Source: Centropus unirufus | Taxonomy: Eukaryota; Chordata; Aves; Cuculiformes; Centropidae | DNA length: 64,000 nt | Assembly (NCBI GenBank): GCA_013397695.1 | Contig: VYZI01000018.1 | Span: 3,313,599-3,377,598, forward strand | Direction: 5' to 3' | Shown: one piece after another, positions 10,986-23,498 of the stretch | Position numbering within the stretch: position 1 is the stretch's first letter | Layout of the letters: every line of letters starts with the position of its first letter | Notes under the pieces: generated by a model | What the model saw: the letters and a program-made list of their open reading frames with translations, nothing else | The model's database searches: none | Told to the model about the DNA's origin: nothing | Translations under genes and position numbers: made by a program

Positions 10986-13900
10986 TTTGCCTGACATGCC
11001 ATGGCTGGGTCAGATAACCACAGTAACTGCAACTCTTTTGTAGATTATATACCTACCACATGCGTGGTCCAGCTTTGCTTCCTCTGGCAGGGAAGTACTT
11101 ATGATAAAGGCCCTGGCACTGTGCAAACTCATAAATATATTGTGAAGTGGCAGGATGAGCCGAAAGTGCTTCCGGTTATGTCTTCTAGAAGTGTGCATGC
11201 CAGATCAGAGATGGCTGAAACAGTTCTTTAATGCAATTTTGCTAAGTTCTGTGTTATATAGTGGCCTTTCAAGAGTAAGTCTTCTCCTGTAATAGGAAAA
11301 AGAGATGTTCATCCTCCTTGCTTAAGGAGAGAAGAGAGACCATCACCAAAGAAAAAAAAAAACAGAAAATTTTAGGTGTTTGTGTTCAATTTTGCTGGAA
11401 TTAAGGACCCTTTAGATAGTTACTCTAAGAGGTGAGAAAAAGACCCTTGGAAACTCAATGCATTTCACTACTTTTTGCTTTCCTGTAGTTATGTTTGCTT
11501 TAAAAAAAGCACTCTATTTTCTCTTTTGAATAATAGTTTATTTTAAAGCACAACTCTAAATTATTTATGAACATGTAAGCAAAAATGATTGCAAAACAGA
11601 TGAAATAAGGAAAAGCAGATGCTGGGCAAACACATCAGTATACCCTTTAGTAATGATCTCTTCCAATGATGCTATAATTTTCAAGTCTTGCATTTTTTTT
11701 TCTCTTGACCTTTGGAAAAACTAGAGATCTGAACAACAATGACAAATATTCCACAAAAATTAGAAGAAAAGAATTTCTTTCTATTCTTGCCTTGCCTATG
11801 TGTGTGTTAACATATATTGCCTAAATATGTATGTTTGTAATAATTATATGAAAGAATGTAGAATTTAATAGAGGTATCTGCTTTGAAAGGCAGCCTTTAA
11901 GTTTTTACTGTAATTTTCAGCTTGCTTAAGCTTGTGAGAGCTATAATCAAAACATATATGGAAAGAAACTTTCAAAAAAGAAACTTGGTTTGCAGCATCA
12001 CTCTTTTGATTTCTCAAATATAATCCCAAGTCTGACTTACTTGAAAAAAAGTTGACTACCACTCAGCCTTGGAAAGGAATGCAATGAGAGAGTGACAAGA
12101 GGTCCTGAATGTCTTTCTGCTTTAATACAGAAAAACTAAATAAGAAAAATAAATTCCTTAAAGCTATAAGTAGCTAGTAATCCAGGAGCCTGATGCTTTA
12201 GCTGCCAGATGCATGCAACTAGTTTATCCTGAATTTGGAGTGTATTGGTCATAGCCTGTCACTACAGAAGAGAACCCAGATCACTATTTTATATCATGAT
12301 GGGTGCTGACAGAAAAGAACTGTAACAAGCTGGACTGGGTCCAGACAGAGTTCCAAAGCGCTGGTGTCTGTCAAGCCTTATGTAGCTATGCCGCTTCAAA
12401 TTTTTTCCACAGATAGTCCCCAAATTTTTATTAGCTTTGACTAGAGTGGAGCTGCCCTTTTTAGCAGGTTGCCTGGTACAAGAGCCAGGAAAGCTTCCCG
12501 GAGAAGACAAATAGCTGCTTGAAGTTTATTAGCTCTTCCTCTGTGGAAGAGCTTTTGCCCTCTTTTGAACACAACTAGCAGAGAGAGTTGATGGAACAGG
12601 CTCTATCAGGTCAAGTCTGGATTGGGTTTGTCCTCTGGGCAGCAGAGAGCCCAGTGTTGAACTGACCCAAGCCACCATCCTTTGTGAACTCATTCTGAAA
12701 CAACTTAATTCTGTGTTTATCCAAGCAAGCAGTTTCTTACCCTAAACAGCAGAACAATTGAGAGGTTTGAATCAGGAACTTTATTTGCAAATAATAGGAA
12801 AGGTCAGATCTAAACTTAATGTGTCAGCACTGTCTTTTCTTGAAGTGGACTTTATTGTATTTCTGCCTTTCCATGAAGCTTCTTCAGGAGCGTTGTCCCC
12901 ACGCAGGGATGCTGTGTCTTCAGTATTTGAGACTAACATGTTTTCTCATGTTAAAATAGAAACATCCAAGTATCAAGCCGGGAAAGACGGCTAGTAGCTT
13001 TCCTATAAGTCAGCAGATTGAATTAAGGACAGTTATTGACACCTGATCAGGTCATTATAGACTGTATTTGTAGTCAGTGGAGAGAAATGAAGAACCTTAA
13101 CTCTAATTAAAGAAATGGACAAAGTACACTTAACAACACCTTCAAACAGATTTGTTTAAATCCATTTATTTGATGTTTGTAACTCTGTCAACCTGTCTTT
13201 CTCTTATCCATTGTTGCATCTGAAATACTTCCACTCATCTTCCACTTCTGCTATCACATTGGATAGCAAGCTGTCCAGGGCAGAGATCATCTACTTCGTC
13301 TTGCTTTCATATTAATCTGCAGGCTTCATGTTTTCAACGTATGTGTGAGAAAAAGAGACTACATGTCTAAATTTGCATAGACGTACATGTTTGTTTATAA
13401 CGGTAGGGTTGATGCTGTGATGTGGTGACGGCGAGCAGACCTTCGTTTATTTTCAGAGGGAATATTCCACTATCGGTATGTTGCATGGACCTGGTAGTCA
13501 CAATCCCCTATCAGCTTTGTGCATTACTGACCTCCACAGGCATTTTAGGGGAAGGCACAGCAGGAAGAGACAAAGGTCAGCACAGAATGTGTTATTGCTT
13601 TTGCAGACAAGCCAGGTGTGTTTTGGTCGTTGTCGTACACCAGTTTTGCATAACAGGCTTGGTTGCTCTTCCTAGAAAAAAATTTGATTCTTATTTCAGT
13701 CTAAGGGTCAGTGATAAGGAGCAACGTCCAACTCCATTGGGTCTGTGTCGCACTATACCTCAAAACCCATAGAGCTATGGTCATGTCAGAGTTTTCTCAC
13801 TGCTGCCATGTCCAGATCAAGACAGAATTCTGTGCATTATTCTTTCTCATTGGTTCATGCAAAGTAGAGTTGTCTGTGGGTGTGAAATCCAGACTGGGAG

Positions 13901-16199
13901 ATGTAATGAAATGTGAGCTGGATCGCTTCCTGCCCCCTTCCAACAGCTGGATTTAATAAGATTAATTCATGTGTTGTATAGGATTTATTAATAAGCAAAG
14001 TTTGGGCTACTTGTTAAAACATTTCTGTTTGTTTTGAATACATAAAGTCTCTGCCTATCTTTATCTAAAGGACATAAATGTTTCTGAAAGTAAGGTGAGG
14101 GGAGTCAGTATTTCCTTTGGTATCTACACTCTGACTGCAGAAATTGCAGGAAATTCTTGGGCCAGAGTGGAGTGTTTGAGTAGGCATCCAGGAGAGGTTT
14201 GAATGTGTGAAATTCTTTGATAATCTAAAATGCAATGGGTTTTCACTTTGGAAATAGTAAAACCAGAACCTTGGTGTATAAAGTAGGAGAGATGGCCTGA
14301 CTGAAGGATTCCCACAAGATTGCCAATGCATTTCTGGAACTGTATCTTCTTTATACTAATAGCGAGATAAAGTGCAAAAATCTTGTGGAAGGGACAAATT
14401 TTGAAATTCAAATTTCAGGGCAGAATTGATCATTTTGATGGGACAAACTGAGGAAATCAAGTTAACGATCTGACTATTCTCTTCATCTGCAAATCTTGTA
14501 GCACCTTTCAAAGAAATAAACACAGTCAGTGCCTGTGTGTTAGTGTGAAACTAGTTAAGCAGGCTTTAGATGAGCTCTTAGGTATTTATAGTACTGAAGC
14601 CACAGAAACCTGGCTTATCAGCAGTGAATAACACAGACATAAGTTGTGATTAAAAAACAAAACAAAACACCCCCCAAACTGGTATTGTAAACTGTCTGAG
14701 AATTGTTCAGCAGGAAGAGAAGGCTTCAAGTGAGGAGTGCATTCACTTTTCCAGTCATGCTGCTACCATGTGTTGCCAGAAGAAAGTGTTTGGCTTGATT
14801 CCCGGGCCTGCAGCTCAGTCCTTGAATGGACAGGATCAGAAAACACCAAAGAAGTATGGGGATGCATCATAAATGGAAAAGCGTTGGCACACCCAGAGCC
14901 TGTTCTGTGTCCTCACGCTTAGCACATATGCAGAGTAAACCAGTTGAGGCAGAAACTTTGAAATACGTGGTTCAGGTTTTTGCTGAAGTATTCTGAACCT
15001 ATGAACTCTGTTCTCCAGTAGTCTAAGGAACAATCTCAAATTATTCTGCCTGCGAACTGTGCAACATTACAAGCTTAGACTTCAGACTTAGTTTGACTCA
15101 CCTTGCAAAATAAGGACAAATCGTCCATTATCATAACCCTCCTTTGGATGGAAATGCATTAGTACTGTCTGCACGAATAAGCAATGAAGAGTAGTGAGAA
15201 GAAAAAGCCTCACAGTACCATGTGCACCCACAGTGTCACACTGTCTGCCTCAATTTGTACCTTTTCAGTATCTGACAGTGAATGATAACATTATTGCAAT
15301 GGTATTTACCAGCACTGCTGGAGTATGGGATCTGTCATTTTTTTCTATTCTGAATTGTTGTACGTGGTTGTAAAATGTGCCTGAGGCTGAAATGTGTTTC
15401 AGAGGTCGTCAAGGAGGAAACAAAGTGGGTTTTTCTCTACTTTCTTATGAAATTTGGCAAATCAATTTGAAGTTGGAGAAGTTCCAAACCTAAATGCACA
15501 TTATTATGGATTCAGATGTGTAACGTTGTTAGTGGTGGGGTTAAGTTTCTCATAGCATCTTTGAGGAAATTGCGTAACTCTCTCTTGTTTTTCTCTACAT
15601 CTTCTTTAGCCTAAAGAAAGGGGATTTCAAACTGACCTTTTAATAATCCCCTATAAGAATAACTTTTGCAGCAGTTCTACTTTATAACATAAGAACTATG
15701 AAAACCTGGCCTTGGATGGATTAAAATGGAATCCTGACTATTGACTTACAGTTTATTAAGTCACTAAGCTGGCTTCCAGCTTCACTAGTATTTGTTTGGA
15801 ATGACAGCAGTCCCTTTTAGTGGTCATCAGAGATTTCTCTTTTCACCAGCTTTTTCTCAGAGGTAATGGTACCTGTGCACAAAGCCATTCAGTCTTCAGG
15901 AGAGGACAAAATTTATTTTTATATTCATGAGTGCACAGTTTCCTCAGTGCTGAAGGTATTGTGGAAAAAGAGGGAAAGCTCACTCTCTTCTGACAAGATT
16001 AGGAAGCAAGAGATCTTCCTGATTTTTATTTATTTTTTTAATATGAGCAAACCATTGTTTGTTTGGTTTGTTCAATATATATTGATCTAAGATTGAAATA
16101 ATTTTATCAACAGAAGCCAAGTCCTTTGTAAAGCTTACATCTAAATACATTCTATTAGTTTTAGTATTTTGTACTGTAATGATTTTGTCATTGTAACAG
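10986..16199. other. Intron-like stretch, no recognised gene
   Basis: Only short open frames with no recognisable family were seen, including 11001-11231, 12758-12994 and three overlapping frames around 13.4-13.95 kb. There is an A/C-rich simple patch near 14655-14680 (AAAAC repeats followed by a C-run). No repeat family was identified. Confidence 0.45.
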
Positions 16200-16385
16200 A
16201 GCTACAATGACGGGACATGGGAGTATTGCATGTAATTAGTTTGTTAAAGGAGAAATTGGAATATTTGGGGTCTACTTTAAGCTTCGAATTCAATGAATCC
16301 GTAGTCCCAAAGAAAAACCATATGCTTCTGGATGTAAAGTGGACTTTTACATCTTTATCCACTAAGATACATGTGGAAAATAATT
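16200..16385 (+). pseudogene. Candidate dynein stem/linker-junction exon
   Basis: An acceptor (cattgtaacag) and a gtaagt donor bracket this segment. One frame gives ISLLKEKLEYLGS, then SFEFN, then LLDVKW. In position this fits the helical stretch ending L-F-E-V-N and then L-L-K-x-L-W that precedes the DWKTTPW exon. It can also be aligned with a later part of the linker, so the exact register is uncertain; the order along the gene favours the assignment given. A stop in the first codons after the acceptor and several gaps indicate decay. Confidence 0.48.
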
Positions 16386-17212
16386 GTAAGTATAGGTCTT
16401 GTTCAAGTGTCTGCTATGGCGGTTTTCCTAGTGGTGCAATTGCTCAGGAATACAGTTGCTTTTTATTGGTGTAGAGCACTTAGAGAGTACATTACTTGAA
16501 GAAGCTGAACTGCAGCAGCATTTCTTACGGAGCACGTATTGCAGGTGATTTTTCCAGAGAAGATCTTTAAGTGAGAGCTTTGGGGTTTTTTCGCATTAAT
16601 ATTGTCAGATGAGCAATTCCATTAAAAGATCCAGTTTTTTTTTTTAATCATTGCTCATACTTAAAGCAGGGAAATAGTATACTTTTTCTTTCTATTTCCC
16701 CAAGTATCGAACATTTGCCTCAATTTTCTTTGAGGTTCTTGAGACAAATTCATTCCCAAAGAAAGCAGAAATGCAATTTAGGACTGTGAGAGAAACCTGC
16801 TTACCTTGGGTCTGAAATGTATTTCTTTTTTTTTTTGTTATTTTTGGTCCTGAAATTAATGCTATTGGAGAGGCATTGTCTAGGAAGTGTACTGCGTCAT
16901 AGTCCTGGACTTTTAGTATTTTTTGAACATTTTAAATTTTAAAATGCGCAAAAAGAAAACACATGAAGTTTAAGTAGCATTCTTGACCTATAACAATTAG
17001 AATTCTAGCACAAAGACCAGAGAACGTAGATCCTCTTAGATTACATTTCAGTAGGGTCCAAATTTTGAAACGAGTATTGTTGCTTTGGTATACTGTACAT
17101 ACTTATAAATACTGACCTGCTGACGAGTTGGAAACTCCTTCCATTTTCAGTTGCCTCAGGCTTTTCTTAGAATGTTGTAGGAGCTGTTTGTTTATTTTTT
17201 AAAATTCTATAG

Positions 17213-17397
17213 AGAAGCATTAGGATTGGATGAAAACTCCATGGAAACAGATAAATGTTGAACACATGGAAATGGAGCTCAGAAGATTTGCAAATGTGAT
17301 CATTTCCCTAATGAACGGTGTTTTGCTACTTGAAATAATCTCTCCTGTTCTGAGTACTCTGCATTATGTAGGAGCCTGTAGCTTGTTAAATTCCCTT
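17213..17397 (+). pseudogene. Dynein linker exon (DWKTTPW block)
   Basis: After an acceptor (attctatag) the bases encode R-S-I then, after loss of one base, DWMKTPWKQINVEHMEMELR and RRFANVIISL. This corresponds closely to the family pattern S-I-x-D-W-K-T-T-P-W-x2-I-N-V-E-x-M-x4-K-x-F-A-x-x-I-R-S-L. Agreement fades after LLLE, with about four codons lost, and the donor is not clear. The frame before the single-base loss is shifted relative to the rest, which disables the exon. Confidence 0.85.
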
Positions 17398-17609
17398 AAT
17401 TAGAAGGTTTTTAACTCAAAGGAGTTAAAAAATTGGGGAAACAAGTATTACAGGATTGAACTCCCAAATCTTGAAGTACTTCTGAAAATATCCCTCTGAG
17501 TTATTTTTTTTCTTCAGTAACCAGCAAATTACCCAGTTGGCTTTCACATGAGGTTTAGAAGTGAAACTCAGATGCATTCACTAGCCTGCTTACTTCTTCT
17601 TTGCTTCTG

Positions 17610-17681
17610 TCTTTTTGTTCATAACTGTCTGCTGCATATGATCCCCACTGCTGAAAATCTGAGACCCTAGAAGATGACTTG
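17610..17681 (+). pseudogene. Dynein linker exon remnant (LIETLEDNQ block)
   Basis: The bases ccccactgctgaaaatctga followed by gaccctagaagatgactt and a gtaaga donor match codons for V-P-L-L-K-S-D and then E-T-L-E-D-N-Q. About a dozen bases between them are missing. Upstream, a TATGATCC echo of Y-E-P is preceded by traces of the T-W-S-x-M-E-F codons. The exon end at the donor agrees with the start of the next exon, which begins with V-Q-L-Q-N. Confidence 0.66.
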
Positions 17682-17766
17682 GTAAGAGTTTATTTCCTTG
17701 TTGCTCTGCGTTTTAAAAAAAAACGTGCACTTTTCCTTTTTGGTGCATGCTGTTAGAAAATATTAG

Positions 17767-17846
17767 GTCAAATTGTAAAATGTCTTCCTCTTTCCTGATG
17801 TTACTGAACAAAGTATGCTAAATAATGTATGTGTGGACGGAAGTGT
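17767..17846 (+). pseudogene. Dynein linker exon remnant (VQLQNLMSSKY block)
   Basis: An AG (aatattag) is followed by gtcaaattgtaaaatgtctt, which matches codons for V-Q-L-Q-N-M-S-S with a small deletion. Next come tctttcctgatgttactg (F-F-L-E-x-V-T) and a trace of the I-W-x-E-V motif near gtatgtgtggacggaagt. Several indels break the frame. Confidence 0.6.
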
Positions 17847-18044
17847 TTTTCTGCAAATTTTAGGAGGCTGTAGCTCAGATCTGTAATAAATGATAAGGTT
17901 TAATGCTTTTGTAAGACTTGAACTGTCTTTGCATTGCTTTTGATTCCTGCTCAGTTCCAAGTATGCCTTATAGGAATGAGATATGATCATTTGTCAACAA
18001 TCCAGAATCTGCTAGATGCCTCTGTAATCATACACTATTTGTAA

Positions 18045-18141
18045 AATGGAACTGTTAAGAAAAACCCTAGGGTTTGGGAATACGAACGATCAAGGAGTGA
18101 AAGAACTGCTAAACATAGAAGAAAGCGTAGAAGGTGATAAT
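18045..18141 (+). pseudogene. Dynein linker exon remnant (RFDGID...KEL block)
   Basis: The segment resembles the codons for L-P-E-D-S-K-R-F-D-G-I-D-x-D-F-K-E-L, with gggtttgggaatacgaacga followed by gtgaaagaactg. It ends near codons resembling V-E-A-T-N. The next exon at 19252 opens with P-G-V-Y, the expected continuation (N-K-P-G-L-Y). Frameshifts are present and the splice sites are unclear. Confidence 0.5.
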
Positions 18142-19251
18142 CCTCATACTTTCCTACCTTAAAAATTTCTGCTTAGATTGGGTACTCACAATTAAGATAC
18201 TATTAATCAATTCTCTATGCCTTGAGAAGTAGTAAGTTTATGTAGATGAAAGAAAAAGTCCAACTTCACCTTCTGTCATTATTTGTATATGTGAGCAGGT
18301 ATCTCCCATAATTTGTGGCTGTTTAGTAACTTGCAATTTAACTTGTATTTAGGTATTAGTTCTTCAGCGGAGAGTACTTTGTAATCTGCTTCATGTTAAT
18401 CTGTTTTCTATTCTCTTTGAGTAGTCTGAAAATATAATGATGAGTATTTGTGCAAATTCAAATACTGATTTGTAAATAAATTCTAAATTCAGTATCTTTA
18501 TATGAAATCTTTACCTTTCCTCAAAGGAATAACAGAACGACACTATCAGCTTGTCTTAGTAATTTCAGAAACTTAGCATCGTAATGTCTAGTCTACAGTT
18601 CTCAGCTCTACTGCCTCCAGCTGAAAACTAAGTTTTCAAGTTGTGCATGTAGATACAAAATCTAATGGATTTAAAGGTAGTATATATAGGATATTGTTAA
18701 AATTGGTTCATGGTTTTATTTTTAATAACATAGGTTCAGCTAGAAAACACTCCAGTTTTGCTGTGGTAGGTTCATAGCCTGGTACTTGCAATTTCTTCAG
18801 GATTTTTTGTCTGCAGACTCTGTGTAGAGTTCTATTATGTAGAACTCTCCAAATCAGATCCACAGGCAATCCTTATCTTTCTATCTATAAATTCTACAAT
18901 TTACTATTAACCACAAAATAGTATTGCTTTTTGTTTCGCTCCTCTTGTTTCTCTTGCTTGGTCACACCAAGAACGCTGGTGAAAGCAATATAGGAAGTAT
19001 GATAATAAATAGAATGGAACCATTTCAAAATGAGAAGTTCTTCTAAGCAGCTAGATTTTCATGAGTTAACTATTAAGACTCCTGTCCCAGAGAATTACAA
19101 TTCAGATTTGCAGCCTTAACAAATTGTTAAAGGCCTATAGGGAACACAAGAAGTCTTGCCTATTAACTGGTGAAAGCTAAATACCAGCTGTGGACAGGTG
19201 GCAAAAATATTTGCTCACTTGTTAATTTCATTTGCTCTGTCTGTTTTGCAG

Positions 19252-19391
19252 TCCCCTGGTGTTTACTCTCTGCAAATACTCAGCTGTATTAATTTCTGGA
19301 GAAAGATGGTTGCTGAAAGAATGCCGAACAAATATTTGGAATGTTATAAATGTATCTATATTAGAAAGTCCTGTGTTCCTCTGCCAAAAAA
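19252..19391 (+). pseudogene. Dynein linker exon (KPGLY...AEYLETKR block)
   Basis: A consensus acceptor (ctgtctgttttgcag) opens a 140-base segment ending at gtaagc. It reads SPGVYSLQ, then WRKMVAERMPNKYLE, then a run of aromatic residues (YKCIYI). The family has P-G-L-Y-D-K-L, then [21 protein letters not shown]. Spacing is kept except for about three lost codons. The frame is open, but the sequence has drifted well beyond functional relatives. Confidence 0.68.
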
Positions 19392-20760
19392 GTAAGCTAA
19401 ACTCAGAAATAATGAATATGGGCTTTGTTCAATAGATTGAAAATCCGTGTAGGTTATGCCAAAATGGAACATTTGTTTTTCATATTAGGATGAAAGTTTC
19501 ACTTCGATTTTGGGCACAAGAATCGGGTCACTGAGTATTTCAATGTTTCATATAGCATGAGGTAATATCAAAGCGGAATTTAAGAATGTCTCAGTAGTCA
19601 GGGCACTAAGACAATGGCTGAGATCTACTTAGGAGGCAAAACTGAGTGGGAGTCCATCATATTTGTTGGTTTGAACACAGCTCTTTGAGTCCTAAGCGTT
19701 TGAACAAACTATGGATTGAATTTTACACAAACTCTTCATAGGTATTGCTTCCCACTGGAACAGCCTTCCTACTGTGTATCTCTATCTCCTAATCTTTGTA
19801 GTTATAATAAATATATTTACTTACCCTCATGAGCTCCTGTGCATAGGAAAGTGCTATTATCTCTACATTACAGCTAAGAACCAAAAAGTTCTGTGATTCA
19901 TTGAAGGTCACCTGCGGAACTTTTGTGAGAGCAAATCTGCAAAGCTCTAGGCCAGAGCCATTAACGTTGGATTAACCTTTCTGGGAAACAAATATTCCAT
20001 TTCTAATTACAAATCATCTGTCACCAATACAATGAATTAATTTTAAATCCTGTAGAATAGTGTAACATCTTATCAAGACAATGTAATTTTCAAGGAACTT
20101 CTTGATCTGTCAGTTTCTAAATAAGAATATTTTGCAGACAGAATCTGGTAAACACTGTGATTCAAAATAACAGGAATCTATCTGGGAAAATGCACCCTTT
20201 CTGGTGCATCACTTAGCAGCAGAATGATTTTATTATATACATGCTTCAGACATACAGACAGCAGCAACTATTTCTTAGTTTGAAGACCAGGCAGCTGTGC
20301 ATATGTGCTCAAGTGGTTTAACTTATTTGTATTTTGGCAAAATGTGAATTGTTCTGGTTCCCGAAACTGTCTTGCAGAATAGTACTTAAGGTTTATGTAC
20401 GCTTTGGAAACAGAGGAACAAAAGAATGGAAATACTTTCAATTTTACATCTTTTCTCCAATTCCAAACACCTGGTTAGACAATAAGATTGTATAGAAAGA
20501 TGGCAGTGTAGAAAGTAGAAGAATGACTTAACTCTTGTTCTGTTGATTTTGTTTGCGTTTTTTGTCATTACCCTTGGGATGATTTAATTCTTTCAATAAC
20601 AACTAATATTTTTAATTCTAAAACTACAACTATATAACTTCTACCGAGTTCTAAAAAGTGCTATCCTAATTATCCTTACTCAGGCTTTACCAGGAGAACT
20701 GTGCAATCTTTGTGGAAGCTGAGAGTCTCACTCCTCCGTAATGCCACTTCCTTTCTGCAG

Positions 20761-20832
20761 CAGTTTTACTGAAAAACATTTCTGAGCGAAATTGTTCAAA
20801 GCAGGGAAAACTTTTGGACTAGATTGTGATCT
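20761..20832 (+). pseudogene. Candidate dynein linker exon remnant (VQRHLSKLFDN region)
   Basis: A strong acceptor (ccacttcctttctgcag) and a gtaatg donor frame this segment. It contains gttcaaag, then aaaactttt and gatct, resembling V-Q-R then K-L-F and A-D-L. Two stops occur in the best frame. The order is right but the match is short. Confidence 0.38.
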
Positions 20833-21142
20833 GTAATGGCTGTACTTAGCCAAATGAAAATTATTTGAACTGCAGCTTTTTTCAATGTCTAGCAACAGAT
20901 TGTCAAATAACTTTAGTACTATACAATAGTTCGTAAATTTAATGAGAATAAGAATCTTGGCAATACAAGCATCAGTTTTATACAGTGTGCTGTGAAGAGT
21001 AGGTCAGAGTGGTGTATTCTCTTGCCAAATATTCTGCTGAATTAGAAATATATGAAGCAAATAATTCTAGAAATTCTAGACTCCCTGTCCAGTCCACTAG
21101 ATCTGCTACTTCTCATAGAAGCTTCATTAATCCTGAGATCAG

Positions 21143-21296
21143 AGTCAATTAGTCAACGTTGAGAAGACCTTGAGGAAATATGTCAAATTTTGTCCATCCT
21201 GTTATCCCAGAATTGTTTGCCAGTTGTACAAAGCATGGTTCTTGTCTGCATTCTTTTCCAGCCCCCTCGAGGCTCAGTGAAGAATTGTACGCAAAG
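21143..21296 (+). pseudogene. Dynein linker exon remnant (EEKPREQWLFDYPAQVAL block)
   Basis: The segment starts with bases for V-E-K-T-L-R-K-x-V, the family's helix before the conserved E-E-K-P-R-E-Q-W motif. It continues through agcatggttctt (Q-W-F), ttttccagccccc (Y-P-A-Q) and ggctca, and ends with tgtacgcaaag before a gtaatg donor, matching C-T-Q. Small indels break the frame. The donor position agrees with the next exon starting at I-W-W. Confidence 0.58.
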
Positions 21297-23424
21297 GTAA
21301 TGGGAAGATTGTCGAAGCTGGTTTAGTAAAGACTCATCTCTCTAATTGAAAGTTTCCTCATACACTGGAAATGAAATAATTTAGTAAGACTGAGGAGCCA
21401 GTGTAGCTACATTCACCTAAATTTAGTACCCAGAACAAGTGTTCCTGAGAGGAGCAGGAACATTTTGGGCAACAGTCAATTTTTCGCCCAAACTGGAGAA
21501 AAAAAAAAAGGGAGGAGAGAAGACACTTTCTGTCGGAAAAATATGCTGTGGGTAAAGTTCCTGTCAGGAAAAGGAAATCACACCATATAATATTGGAAAG
21601 CATTATAAATGTTGGATAGCTTAATAAACATTAAAAAACAGCTGCTTTTGACTCAGTCCTTACAGTGGAGTGGTCCAAGTGATCAGGTAGCACCGCATTT
21701 CATACTCTGTGGAGTACCCCATGGCCTATACTGAAAAATGTAGTAATTTGGTTTTATTTCCCACTCCTCAAAAGTGAGGACATGACGTACCGTGCTGTCT
21801 TGCTGTAGTTCAGCTATTGTCCCTAGGACCAGGATGTTCCCCAATGTGCAATCTGAAGTACGGGCTGCCTAGAGAATGTGAGCCACAGAGAATCAGAATA
21901 TAACTTAGGACTTTGCAGATGGATGCAGAGATTAAAATTGATTCAGTGGTTAAAAGATTTCACCTTTTTAGGTGTTTATTTAAAAAAAAAAGAATTGTTC
22001 TGCAAGAAGTTGTCTAATTTAACTGTTAATTGCAAGTCAGAAAAAACACTATCAGACTATCCCACCACATCCAGATTTCATAATCGATTTCAAATTGGAG
22101 ACAGTAAAGGAAATAAGAATTAATAAAAATAAAATCCTACTTTTTCCTCCAGAAAAAGAAACTTGTATTATTTGGACGACCACAGTCTCTGTTTCTCTCA
22201 AGCACCTGCTAACTTCCTTTCTTCCTTATTCTCCTGTCTCACCAGTGCACTCAAGTGTCTGATCTATAGACTAGTTTAAGAGATTCCAAGAGGAAACCAA
22301 GGAAGGTCTCACCTCATTTTCCTCCTGAATTTTCATTCCTGCCTCAGAAATTTCAGTCACATGCAGCATTCATACTTTTGTCTGAACCCAAGTAGCAAAG
22401 GGAGTGGGAGGATGCTAGATATGTTGCATTTCACTTTTTTTCACTGTTTTTTTTTAAGCAAATGGCTAATTTACTGTTTTCAGTAAAATTTAGGTTGTCT
22501 GAGAGAATAAAAATATAAATTCTTATCCATACACAACCGCAGGTCAGTCAGCTATTGTGTCATCTTTCCTGTGCTATTCAGCTAGTGATTTTGACCTTGG
22601 TGTGAATGGATCATTCACTCAAGTGATGAGAGTTAATTTAGTCTTCATAATAGCCCAGAGCTCAACCTTTTCAGAACTGCGATTGTTTCAGTGAGGACAA
22701 ATTATATGCAATCACTGAGTAATATGAACAGTGATCTACTGCTGCTTGTCTGGATGTAGGCCACCAAAATATTTTTTATTTTTCTTTGTACTGGAAACAC
22801 AGAATAAACATCCAGTCAGTGTTGTACATTGCAAAGTGTGTGTNNNNNNNNNNNNNNNNNNNNNNNNNNNNNNNNNNNNNNNNNNNNNNNNNNNNNNNNN
22901 NNNNNNNNNNNNNNNNNNGTTCTGTAGCTGTTTCCCCTTTGAAGGGAAATTCTTAAGTTCTAATCTAAGTGAAATCTCTGTAAAATTGTCTTTCAAACTT
23001 TTATGTATCTATCATTAGATTCAAGACAACCATATCAAAATGAGTTATTTTTCACCCGGCTCTCTGCGAGTTCATGTGAATTTTCACATGCCACTCCACA
23101 AAGGTAATGAAGAAAGTAAAACTACTGTCAGCAGTCTGACTTGCTGAGCACAGATCTGCACCTCTGGTAGATAATTTTATGCTCTAAAAGAAGTTGAAAT
23201 CCATTGTCATAATAAGAGATGCAACATATGAAGTAGCTCTGTAGTCAAAGGAGTCTGAGTGAAAAGAGAAGAATACCAGGGTTCTTCATACCAAACCTGT
23301 GTTTTATAAGATGGAGGTTTTTCCCTGTGAAACTTGAATTTGAAGCCAAAAGGTTTGTCTGGCCTCCAGGGTGTTGAAGTGCAGTCATCTGGTCTGCACA
23401 GGTTTTGGGTCTGTATTTTTTGCA
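21297..23424. other. Intron-like stretch with an assembly gap
   Basis: No coding remnant was recognised. The stretch contains the run of 75 N at 22844-22918 and short A- and T-runs. The 81-codon frame at 21878-22123 has no recognised family. Confidence 0.5.
22844..22918. other. Assembly gap (75 N)
   Basis: A run of N between gcaaagtgtgtgt and gttctgtagc. The real length is unknown. The flanking GT-rich bases hint at a simple repeat that was not assembled. Confidence 0.98.
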
Positions 23425-23498
23425 ATTTGCCAGAAAGTGGGCTTGGCAAGGCCGTCATCTTCAGATGAAGACGACCTTGATCTTCAGAAGCAACACAG
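23425..23498 (+). pseudogene. Candidate dynein linker exon remnant (IWWTTEVGLAFARLEEGY region)
   Basis: After a T-run and TGCA, where the acceptor G seems to be lost, the bases atttg then cagaaagtgggcttggca match I-W and T-E-V-G-L-A. They are followed by a shortened stretch ending near aagcaacacag, in place of N-K-K-Q. It sits exactly between the exons expected on either side. Indels and the missing acceptor would disable it. Confidence 0.42.

Noticed and set aside
11001..11231. A 76-codon open frame with residues resembling DYKQL...CRKE and IEDW
   Set aside because: The IEDW part duplicates the clear exon at 17.2 kb and needs large gaps, so the similarity is probably chance.
16200..16385. 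Alignment of this segment to the linker motif SKYIAFFLEE...IWLEVQRTW
   Set aside because: It looked good residue by residue, but that motif belongs after the DWKTTPW exon at 17.2 kb and has a better match at 17767-17846. The segment was reassigned to the earlier LFEVN region. This shows how easily decayed exons can be misread by eye.
22731..23018. 95-codon open frame spanning the N-run
   Set aside because: The frame includes unknown bases of the assembly gap and has no meaning.
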